DNA of 64,000 nucleotides from Aspidapion aeneum (lineage: Eukaryota > Arthropoda > Insecta > Coleoptera > Brentidae), in NCBI GenBank assembly GCA_963576565.1, contig OY755047.1:21769171-21833170 (forward strand), written 5' to 3'. The notes under the pieces are model-generated. The model saw only the letters and a program-made list of their open reading frames with translations, was not told the DNA's origin and made no database searches. A program made the translations under genes and the position numbers. The stretch's first letter is position 1. The number at the start of each line of letters is the position of its first letter. Of this stretch, positions 37,775 to 49,000 are shown piece by piece.

Positions 37775-38567
37775 ACTGGCGGATCCAGCGCAATGAACTT
37801 GTAAAAAGATATCCAGCGGGACCCGAGGGGCTTGCCCTCCCTTCTAGACATGAATCGAATTTTTTGTTTCTTATTTAATTATTTTCCATAAAATAACCAT
37901 CATTTTTTAAAATTAAATCTCCGTTCGGTGCTAAATGACGTCGCACAAATTACATGGGCGTTGGGCTTCGTTGGAATGCTTTTAGACTCACGTATGCTAT
38001 AGACGAGATCCTCCCATATAAGGTTTAAATGGGACAAATCATCCGATGCGCTCCAGGAACTTTGTAATTTCTTCTAAAGCTTGCAATTTGACAATGTTGT
38101 GATATTAAGAACAAGCCAAAATGTCAAATTATTTTGACGATAGTTAATTTTGGCAAATTGTTAAACCAATGCACACTGTATAAAAATCTACATTTAAGGT
38201 TGCTAATTGTAAAGCATTTTTCAAATATGTGTGAAAGTGTGACCTTTATTTGGTATGTAAATACCGGGGATCACGGGTCATTACATTTCAACAATTTATT
38301 TTCATTTGACAACTTATCATACCCAGTATTAAGGTAAGTAATTCTATTTCGGCAATTTGCCAAACTAAAAAAATTGCCGAAATGTCTTGGCATATGAGGA
38401 TCTCGTCTATAATATACGTCTTAAAGCATTTCATTGAAGCCCAATGCCCATGTTTTTTGTGCGGCGTCATTTCAGAACTGAGACCTATCAAGAACTGCAT
38501 AGAAAAAATATTTTGGTGTTTGCTGCGCCTTGGTCTCCTCCACCGGGAAATCCTGGATTTGCCACTG
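37775..38567. repeat. hAT-like MITE in intron 5, unit 1
   Basis: Ends resemble ACTGGCGGATCCAG and its inverse CTGGATTTGCCACTG. A shorter copy lies at the same intron position in unit 2 (50,552-50,786), so insertion predates the gene duplication. Confidence 0.6.
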
Positions 38568-40028
38568 GGTGTTCTTAACTTACATGCCATTGGTATCGCC
38601 CCAACCAATCAGAGTAGCACTGTGATTAACGGGAACTGCTTTATCTTGCTTGGGCAATTGAATTGATTCCACTAAACTTCTCTGCTAATGTTCAAACTAG
38701 ATAAGAAATAAGATAAGAATTAACATCTTATTTATCCATTAGATTGTTATGCTAAGTTATTCATGAGTCGCGTATATTCTTTTTGAAAGATTTTGTCAAT
38801 CTGTGTAAAAATGTTTAGAATTCTTATGAATAAAATTTTCTTAGCAGTTTTTTGAGACTGTAAACGCAACACTTATATCCACCCATTCCAAAGAAGTTTT
38901 ACGTATGTATGTAAATACGCACGTTGCCCACAAATTTAATAAAAGTAAGTAAGGTCATATTGCAATTTATTAAAATTAAAATTCTATATTCGCCAAATCA
39001 TTCCTGACATAAAATGTTTTCAATTCCTGATCGGTAAAGTTGGGGTGAGCAATCTGCTTAATAATTTTAACTCTGTATCCAGAATTTCCGTTCCTTAAAC
39101 TGATGTCACCATAGTAGACCTCCAAATTCCTTACGTCAAAAATAAAATAAATAAGTTTCTTAGAAATATTCTCTACAGAAGAAAAACATTCATGATACAG
39201 CAGTGATTTTGAAAATCAAAATCAAAATTCGCCTCATGGTCGCGATCTTTGGATAAGTTACGAAAACTAGGAATACCAAAACCTTTTGAGCCTCCACATC
39301 CAAGGACCAACAGTCTTAACATTTAAAAAGGACGAAGTTGAACCGGTATCCAAACACTCGATATTTTTTTGTTTTTCTATTAACTTTAATTAGGGTTTCC
39401 AGATTTATTTCATGTAAAAAAGGACTTATTCGGTATTGAAAAAACCCGCTTTTTGACAAAAAACCTGACAAGGTCCTTTGGTCATTGAAAAAGTTTACAG
39501 TGTCGCCTTTTCACTGGGCATAATCCCCCTCTTTTTTATCATAGCTTATTTTGATGCCCTCTTTAACCTTTAGGGATTTCACACTATTATAAAACACCCT
39601 CTATTGGATAAAGTCGTGCAGTGTTGTCGAACTGAACCAAAATTACAAATCTTCAATCAACTTCTTTGTTTATACGATTTTTGATGTTGTGTTTTCTTAC
39701 CTTTCATTATCCTCGATGCAATGTCCCGCAGTAAGAACCCATTAGTTCGAAATCAAACTACCACCGCAGGTATGCTCCCTATTGGATTGCAGTGATACCT
39801 GCGAGAAAAGAAAAAGGTATGATAAAAGGTTAGAGTGGTTACTTTTAGACCGAGGATGGGAGGATCGGTTGATAATTTTAGTACACCATCCTGGAGAGGA
39901 CTTAAGCGCGGGTCGATATGCAAAGGTTAATCGTGGGGGTGGGGGGCGCTTGAGCGCAGACAATACATTTTAGTCTTGATTTTTGGCAAAAATGCATGTT
40001 TTAATATTCATTGGCGCTGAGCGGGGCT

Positions 40029-41310
40029 TCAGCCCCCCCCCCCTGCGTACGCCACTGCCAAAGGAAATAGTAGTTTTGTTCCATCAACGCGTGCGACGGT
40101 CATAAAACGGTACGAAAAATCCTTTTTTGGCGTTCCAGGTCGACGTTGTACTGTTATCGGACAGTCAGTTTTCCGTTCCATCAAGCAACCTAAACTGGTT
40201 TCGGACTCCTCTGAAATACAAGAATTGCAGACAGGCGCATTAGAAGGCGCGGAAAAATTGTATGTAAAACCACACATTTCTAGTTTACATCACCTGAGAT
40301 AATAATATACCATAAAATGACATTAAATTTACATTTGTCTGAGAAAATTCAAAAAACAGTGAATAACCCAAAAAATTAAAATTTTTGTCAAACTAAATTA
40401 AGTTTCACAACCAATTTTAACACATGACAAAATGCCGGGTAAGCCACGTAAATATACAAATATTTTTTAAATTTCTAAAAAAAAAATGTGCAGCCTCTTA
40501 ATTTTTATTACTAGGGGACTGCGGAATGTTGTAGGTATACCACATGGAAAAAATCTATACTGACCATAGGGTAGCTTGTTTGGAAAAAGAAAAACTAGTT
40601 TAGCAGGTGATAGAGGTGTTGATTTTCGTTTCTTTTGAATAATCGTTACATTATATATATCATATATACATTTTATACAACTGTATTCAATTCAATCAGA
40701 CAATTAGTGCAAAATTCGTTAATTCGAACATCATTTACTTGTAGGTAAATTTTTGTTGTTGATAATTGGAAATATTCAATTGAAATTTTTAAATGCGGGC
40801 TAAAATTAAAAAAATAAAGGTAGGAATTACGTAGAAACTGTCTACACCTTTGTTTTAAAAATCTAATGCCTTATATACAAAGAAATACATAAAATCTAAA
40901 AATAAATAAAAATAGAGACAAATACTGAAATAATCGAAGGAATCAAAGTAACTAAAGTAACGAAAGTAATCATTTAATTTTCGGATCGGTATTAGTTACT
41001 CCGTTATTTGTCGAGTAACGAGTACTGGAGTAACGAATTTTAACACCTCTGATTGGATAGGAATAGAAACATAAAGATTTACCCGGATCGCAGCAAATCC
41101 CGTTGACCCGTGAACTAAAACTTAACAGAAGAGGGGTAACACCAGATGTGAAATTTTAGACCAGATTTCGCGAAAGAACAAACGACTTTGCTTAATTAAC
41201 ATATATAATATTAACTATATATACCTACCAAAGTACAAGCTACAAAATGTGATTTTCCTAACTTCTTAGAAGTATTACGATCTCTATTTCCTAAAAATGA
41301 ATAAAATCGC
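40029..41310. mobile_element. Unclassified repeat shared with 51,005-51,850
   Basis: Contains GATGGAACGGAAAACTGACTG (reverse strand) near 40,160 and TACCAAAGTACAAGCTACAAA near 41,225. Both recur in opposite orientation within 51,005-51,850, in a different intron of unit 2, so these are independent insertions of one family. Open frames of about 80 codons over the shared block have frameshifts between copies. The left edge is a GC-rich piece ending GTACGCCACTG, like a hAT terminus. Confidence 0.55.
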
Positions 41311-42544
41311 AAAAACCTTGTGAATATTAAGGCTTTCTATAATATGTATGAGGTAATTTCACAAATATTTTGTAAAAATAAAATTAGAAAATACAAATAA
41401 ATAAATATATAAATTTCACATAAAACTTGTGATATAAAAAATAAATATATTTTCACAAGTTTCGCCCAAAATTATGTGCTAATGCAAGTTCATTTTAATT
41501 TTTGGTATATTTAGTTTATTAGGCAGTCTGTAGTGGTTTATAGTTTGGGAATATTAATTTTATCTGCATTTTAATCATTAAAAATTAAAAATATATTATG
41601 ATAATCCTATGGAATTGTGTAATACTTTCTGTGTGCAACTTTAATTTCGTGCTCTCGAATTTATACGTTGCCTGCGATTTATCTTTACGCGAGACGCCAA
41701 ACCTACCCTTTCTTTTAGTCACGTGACTTTGAATTTACCTCTCCCGCATATGATCACATGCCGGAAGTAAATCGAACAGCATTCGGTTGTTGGACAGTTA
41801 TTTAGTCGTTCCATCTAACCCAAACCATTTTAAAACAGTCCTCGTACTCCTCGTACTGCACTGCATTGGGATTTTTTGGACGGTTTTATGACCGTCGAAC
41901 TGTTTGATGGAACAGACTCAATGCCCAAGCAGTAACAACAGCAACATTTAATAACACCAAGTTAGACCTACCGATCCACTCGTTGGGTTGACAGCACAGA
42001 GAATGGGAGAAGAATAGAGAACTATACGACGAGTGCGCAGGCATATTTTATGGTAACACAATGGCGATCTGTGAGTCGGCCATTTTGTCGTTATCTTCCC
42101 CTAAATTCTTTTTTGATACCACCTTCCTAAATAGACTAGTTACAGTAAAAAATATAAAATCATTTATGCTTTTTTGCCTACTATACAAGATTGCAAAGCG
42201 GTAAATACTTGAATTTTAAGTTATATAAAATATTAGAATAATAATCTTCATTTTATTTTAATTTAAAATAAACAAGTATTCCATTGACACGAATAACTTC
42301 TCTGTATCTAATGACACCAATATGGCCTAGTCTATTAAAATCGATCGATAGTCACATATGGTAATATAATAGGCAGCCAACAGGCACGGCTTTAAAGAGT
42401 TGTTTTATTTTTGTGAAGCGCATTGTTTAATATTTTTTGGTGATGGCGTTTTTAATAGAGAAGAGAGTGTTTTGCTTACATTGGTTCCTTTTAGGGAAAA
42501 TCCAGCGAAAGTAATCTAATCCCCTTCCATGTCTCTGGACACAG

Positions 42545-42711
42545 CAGTGGCGGTCCCAGTGAGGAGTTCGGCCCCATCATTTTTCCTGAGTTTCCCAAAT
42601 ACAAAAGGCATATTCTGGTGTATTACACACTTAAGCAAATAAGGTCATTACCATACGTGTTTAAAAATCTAAACCGCCTTTCCTACTTTTAAATGTTTAA
42701 GACTGCCCCTG
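42545..42711. repeat. hAT-like MITE, ancestral to both units
   Basis: Starts CAGTGGCGGTCCCAG and ends GACTGCCCCTG, flanked by near-duplicate GGACACAG/GGACACAT. The orthologous copy at 55,821-56,788 has a further insertion inside it. Confidence 0.7.
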
Positions 42712-43503
42712 GACACATGGATAAAATAATTCTAAATAAAATTGAAATAAATACTTACGATAAAAGGGAAATCGCCATGAGTTGCATTTTCGCCGCCTAA
42801 GATTTTGGGTCCGACCACAGCTATAAAAAAGTTAATAAAAAAGAAAAAAAGCTCGCTGATTTTAATAATCAAATAAAAAAAGGGTCACTCCATAATAAAA
42901 AATTATAACTTTATGCAACATCGTCTGTCGATTCTTCCAGAAAAAAAATATAATATAGGTCTTTACACAAAAACAAAACTTTCATAAAGAAAAACAGGTA
43001 TAGACCCCCTCCCAAAAAGCAGACTTTTCAAAAAAGTCCCGTAACTTGCAAACAGATTGCTATATCAAGATGCGGGTTTGAACTTTAAGTTTCTCTTAAA
43101 ATTTGAGCGTCGCATAGGGGGAAATATCCGAAACCCCCAAAAACATCGAATTTGGGACACCCTGTGCATAGATGGTTGAGTAGAAAACAAACTGAAAAAA
43201 ATGTATTATATAATTTTTTTCGAAAAATCTTTTATTGTTACATTGTTTTATCCAGATACAGTATTCAAGACCAAAACGAATACTATCGCGAAACCCACCA
43301 TTTTGTAATGTCTCAAAAATTTTTTTTTGCTAAAATAATATTATATATTTTGATTTTAATTAGGTACTTAAGTGTTTCCCTTAAGTATTTAATATTTAAA
43401 AAAAATATACATCAAATTCTTAAAACAGGCTAAACATAACTTTCTGTTCAGTTAGCTTTGATTAATCATGCCATATGGAAAGTTTATTTAAATAGATAAA
43501 AAG

Positions 43504-43666
43504 AGACCATCCTTAAATTAAGTAACGGTCAAGGGGGGGAGGGGGGTATGGACAAGCGTTATACACAATTTATTTTTAATGTATGTTTCCTTCATAATGC
43601 GTTACGAGGGGGGAAGGGGACTCAAAAATCCTAAATTTTTACGTTACGTAATTTAAGGACTTTTTA
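43504..43666. repeat. MITE with CTTAAATTA(C/A)GTAACG termini
   Basis: Left CCATCCTTAAATTAAGTAAC and right GTTACGTAATTTAAGGAC are inverted. Same family as 21,757-21,914. Not present at the equivalent place near 61.35 kb in unit 2. Confidence 0.8.
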
Positions 43667-44031
43667 CTATCGTGACCTTATACCTGTCAAGCAGTCCCCG
43701 CACCAATTCATTTTTGTCATGCCACACTATAGCAATCTAAAGAGAGAGAGCGAGAGAAAGAGAGAGATACGATCGCCACCTATAGAAAATGATTTCGATG
43801 TTTTGTAATAATAAATTTACTAATAAAAAATGATTTCTATGTTTTGTAATAATAAATTAGTTTTTTTTCCTTTTTGTCCTATTTTTATCTCAAAATTGAT
43901 TTGTAACTTAAATTGATTCAAATAAAAACGAAATATATTCGCAGTAAAAAATTTTGTTGTTGACCACAAAACGGCAACACTGCATTGTTGCGATGAGCTA
44001 AAGCATGGCCGTACGCATCATGGAACTTCTG

Positions 44032-44228
44032 GTCTGGGATCCATAGGTAAGTTAGAAGAATATTGGTTATACACAGTCGTTTTGAGGTACTGAAGATATT
44101 TTTTATTTCTTAATATGTAGGTTAATTTACCAAATACTGCCAATGCTCTTGATTCCAGCCGTTTGGTTTTCTTTTTTTCTCTTGATTTATTCTGATCGTG
44201 ATATCTTCATCTGTGGGATGACTTTGGG
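44032..44228 (-). mobile_element. RTE-type LINE short fragment
   Basis: A 200-base piece equivalent to part of the RTE relics at 1338 and 30,448 (landmark TCTGGGATCCATAGGTAAGT). Lies in the first intron region of the protease pseudogene. Confidence 0.65.
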
Positions 44229-45414
44229 GTGTATAAAGTCGATAATTGATTTTTCACTTAACCAAATAAAAATATTATGGCGTGGATGACAAACAAAGCA
44301 TTTTTTAGATTAAATTGCTTGTAGAGTTTTATTTTTAATTTTTTTGTAAATATTTTGAAATTTTGTGCTAAATAAGGGATATAGAGGCAAAGTTTATTCT
44401 TTTAGAAGCTGCTGTTTTACAAGACCAAGGTGAAGTGCTATGGTTGCTTTTAGTGGAGAGACGAAAAATTCATATCTTAAATCTGCCAGAGTTTGTCCAA
44501 AACATTTTTTAACAGGAAAAAAGGTAATATATGCATTTTAGGTCAGATTTAGCTAAAAATTTATTTTATTTAGTGTTTAATTTGCTTATATTAATTAGTA
44601 ACTCCATTCTCTAACTGCATCATAACACTTAAAAAATTCTTTAAATTACCAAAAAATATAACACTATTGATATTGCATAAGCACTAAAACTTCAAAATAA
44701 TCACGTAAGTCAAAATAATCTATACAGGCCTTTGCGACACTAAAAAATAAAAAAAAAATGTGGGTGCTTAAGACCACACGGGAGAATTGTAAACTTCAAC
44801 AAGGCGAAATTAATAATACTGGCCTTCATCTGCATCATCATATTGCTCGTTGACTGTTTCTCTCACAGTTAGTCGACTCGAGCCGACTTCAATCGAATGA
44901 GCGTTACATAGCCGAGCCTGACGGCTCAGTGCAATTCAGTACACACAAAAACTGCTAAACGCGCCTAAAGAAGTTTACACTTCAATAAGTTAAACCTTAG
45001 TTTGTATTAGGTAGTTAAAATAAACATTATAGGCAATTTTTTTCAACAAAAGGTGTTTTATTTTAAGCACATGAGTTTTCATAAAAACAACGATATTTTA
45101 ATACTTAAAGCATAATGATAATGATCATCCTTCTTGTTAAAAGCCAGACACACCAGCACGCCTCTGAAGTAAGTCCCAGGATTTTACGGCAAGAGGGCGT
45201 CGGTTCAACTTTGTTGCGTTTTAGCTGGAATATACAGCAGACCCATCTACCGGCTGCTGTTATTACCGAGGCTCGTTTTTCGGCGGTGTTGTTGCCATCT
45301 TATATGTTTATTTATTCAAAGTTTTAGATACGAAACCTTTTATATTTTTGTTGTCTACTTACGGGAAGCGGTAGCAGCACTCAAGCAAAAAATGAATTTC
45401 ATGATGCCCACCAT

Positions 45415-46020
45415 ATTGTCATGATTTTTTTAGTAAACTGATCAAAATTACTGATCTTGATAGATATGTATATTATTAAAACATATTTTGCAGTTTATAA
45501 TAAGATAAAACTCTTTGATGAGTGCACACTTTTTAAAATCAATTAAAACTCTGTAGTTAAACATTTTAGATAGGTAGGTAGGTACCTACATAGCAATTTT
45601 CTCTGGTTCCAAAATTACGTTTCCAATAAATAACTATATGGTTTTTTATTTTAAAATTGTCTTAATTACACAACTATAATTTTTAAAAGATGCTTGTATT
45701 AACTTAAAAAATAAATGGATCCATGACGGATCTGATATCTTCCTAGCTAGCCTATTAACACACTTTAAGTGAAGTCATAATATATCAGCCTTGAAAACAG
45801 TTTTTTGTACATATTTCAAAAACTAAAGCTCTACATTTTTAACATTTTTAAATTATCAAAAAACTGTCATTAGCATTAATACATACACACACAGACAGAC
45901 ATCACAACCATAATGCTAAGATAGATAAAAATATTTCTAAATAACACATTTTTTAAGAAATAATAAAGGTAATGACAATTAAAGAACAAAGAATTAATAT
46001 TTTCATTTATTTTTTTAAAT
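45415..46020. promoter_or_regulatory. Spacer between protease units
   Basis: Holds the upstream region of unit 1 exon 1a. The initiator-like AACTGA (TCAGTT on the minus strand) is kept, but the TATA-like block is changed to TATACAT. The duplication breakpoint with unit 2 (near 63,215) is at about 45,700. A short dispersed repeat is at 45,713-45,840. AATAAA for the unit 2 gene is at 46,006-46,011 (minus), about 10 bases past the stop. Confidence 0.5.
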
Positions 46021-49000
46021 TTAGTTTGATGCAATTACACTGTAAATCCAATCAACGAAAACAGATGTCCTTGTAAAGACTCCAGGGGCGGATATGCAGG
46101 GCTTGATGGACCAGGACACGATACCCCATTGAACGCCATCAACAAGGAGTGGGCCGCCGCTGTCTCCCTACAAATACGAAAAATATAAGTAAAAAATTCT
46201 GATCTTTCTTCGTTCCACAGAGTATTCTCAAAACAGAGTAATAGCCCCATATACAATGTAACGGTCTTATAGTCAGAGTATCTTATTTTAAAAGGCTTTC
46301 CGTTTTCGGTCTAGAAGCAAATCATATTACTTTTTGGCAACAGACCATTTCCCCCTAATTTAATCCCGCTGAATCCGAATATCTCTGTTGCCAACTCGAA
46401 AAATCGACAGGGACGAAGAAAATCCCCCCCAAACCCCCAAAAACCTGTTTTTTTTTTCAGTTTTATGCAATTTTCTCGAAAACTAATCTTTTTATGAAAA
46501 ATTGCAAAGAACAGTTTTTTGTGGAGAATAAAATTCCCTTTCCAACGATGTATTGGTCAATAAGGTTAGGAAAAGCAAGTAGCTCTTCAGTGGCGTATGT
46601 AAATTGGGATTATTTAGAAAAACATGTTTATTATAGGTTTTTAAAAATTTTCTCAAAAACTACACTTTTTAGGAAAAAATATGTAGTATACTTTATTGTA
46701 GAACATAACATTTTCTTTTAAAAACTTTATTAAAATGTCGGGTTGTTGCCATATTTAAGGCTTCAGGAGCGTACTAATATAAACTTATTTTCAAAAATAA
46801 CTGAAATAATCAGTTTCTCTTGCATATTTAAATATCTTTTCTAACTAAGATTTTCAGAAAAAAATGTGCCTTTATTCTTTATTGAGGATAAGACAATTTC
46901 TTTTTAAATGATATAGTACAAAGTGAGGTTAATGTTATGATAAATACTTCAAAAAGGTTCGTAATTTATACCTACTAAAACAAAATGTTTCCAAATTAAA
47001 ATTAACTGTTTTATGATTAGATATTTTGATTTATCTAAATAAGTTCTCTAAAGCAAAAAAACACCAGTAGTTATAAGGGAAGGGGGCATAAGGACCATGG
47101 CCCCCCCTAAGCAATATTTTTGTGCAGAAACTAACAGGAGTTACTTTGACACAAAAATCGACAAAACAAAATATTAAAAATACAAATTTACCGTATTATG
47201 TCGAATTGACCTGTCCAGTCGATGTTGGCCCGCGGCCGTACTTTCGATCTTTTGTACTTTTGATCTTTTGTTCTTTCGACCTTTTGTACTTTCGACCTTT
47301 TGTACTTTCGACCTTTTGAACTTTCAACCTTTTGTTTTTTGATCTTTTGTACTTTCGACCTTTTATTCGCCGCTCTTTATTATCCACCGAAAAGCTAATA
47401 AGACACAAAATTGATTAGTTTGGATTGATCTTAAATAATAAATTAAAATTAAGAACACCACTGGAGCGGTAAACATAAAATAACTTTCACTTTGTTATAC
47501 TTGAAAGAAAATTTTATTGGCTATGACGAAGTATAGAACATATTTTTTGATAAAGAGCTTGGTTTTTAAGAAAATTAAATAAAACGTATGAAAAACATGT
47601 TTTTTTTAATGATTTGTTGAAATCACTCCCATTGACGGACGTCGCTGGTGAGTTTGATATAAGTCAAACCCCACCGAGTTTGAAATTTTTAAAAAGGGAA
47701 TTTCCCTGTCTACAAAAAATGTCGAACAAGTTTTTCATGTTAAGCTTAGTTTTTGAGAAAATTAGATAATACCTGTAACAAAAATGGTTTATTTTCTGTT
47801 TTTTCAAAATTAATTTAATTTACGGATGCCCCTGAAGTTTTATTTATAAAACCGATTTAATCATGTTATACGTCATTTTGAAGGAAATTTTATTGAGTAT
47901 ACCAAAATGTAATATATGGTTTTCTGTGGATATTAGTTTTAAAAAAAATTAAATAAATCTTGAAAAAAACATAGGTATTTTTTCAACTTTTTTTAATCAC
48001 TTCAATTAACGGACGCCGCTGGAGAGCTTGTTATTAGTCTAACTTTATTAAGTTATACCATGTTAAAAAGGGAATTTTATTGTCTACAATAAAGTATATT
48101 ATACATTTTTCTCTTAGAAGCTTAGTTTTTAAGAAAATTTGAAAAAACCTCAAACTTTCAGATTTTGGGGGGGTCTGGGGGGGTTTTTGGAGGTTTTTGC
48201 AACCATTTGAAAAAATAATATGTTATTATTTTTTAGTTATACAAATATATATTTTGAATGTACACCTGTGACAATTTGGGCTTTCCAGCGGAAATTTACA
48301 ATTCCGCCGCCATTTTTGCCGCCATCTTGAATATCTCAGCCCCTGTCAATATTTCGAGTTAGCAACAGGGATATTCGGTTTCAGCGGGGTCAAAATAGGG
48401 GGAATTGCCCGTTTGCCAAAAAGTAATATAAAATGCTTCTAGAAAGTGGATTTTCCCGAATCTTGCCTGAACTAAGTCTTTCGAGATGCCTCTGTTGTCG
48501 TTATTACAAATTTTATTGATTGGTTATATATGCTTTGACCGAAAGCAATCGTGAAGGAAGACACTTTTGCTGAGGGTGGTGTGGTAAAAAATCTTACAGT
48601 GCATTGTCCTTTGGTGTTCTTGATATTTCCAGCGCAAATATTTTGATCATTGCTAAAGTTCTTTGCTGCATTGTACTGGTCACAGTAAGGAAAATCGAAG
48701 ATTGTGAGGTTCACTTTCTGAAGATCAGGTTCCGCATACCTAAAAAAAAACTTTTACACCAGTATTTACTAAGGCGTAAGATTTACAAACACAACTTTTT
48801 CTGGGTATTACGCCACTAGTAAGGAAAAATTATTTTAAAAAATTATAAAAAACCACTGCGTTTCTCCTAGAAAAATAAAAATCACTAATTTGTCAGTGTC
48901 AATAATAATAATAAAAAAATATATTTGAACAAGAAACATTTAAGATTTTGAGAGAAAATATAAATAAAAGCTTGAAAACGATTGTAGATTGGCAATCGAA

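Larger units (their letters stand above)
37128..45414 (-). pseudogene. Chymotrypsin-like serine protease pseudogene (unit 1)
   Basis: Exon remnants match the intact gene downstream one for one: first exon 1a 45,363-45,414; 1b 43,248-43,301; 2 at 42,759-42,820; 3 at 39,701-39,798; 4 at 38,991-39,129; 5 at 38,584-38,696; 6 at 37,548-37,692; 7 at 37,128-37,274. Exon 7 still encodes [20 protein letters not shown]. Lesions: exon 1b reads into TAA and has lost its splice donor. Exon 3 has TAA at 39,742-39,744, just before WVLTAGHC. Exon 4 lost about 27 bases covering its last codons (ALLK region) and the donor. Exon 5 has a 19-base inversion that adds a stop. The TATA of exon 1a and the AATAAA found in unit 2 are also changed. 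It retains Lys before ILGG at the activation site, unlike unit 2. Not expected to make protein. Confidence 0.93.

Noticed and set aside
40029..40277. 82-codon frame with a counterpart at 51,583-51,834
   Set aside because: The shared block belongs to a repeat present in opposite orientations in two introns, and the frames shift relative to each other.
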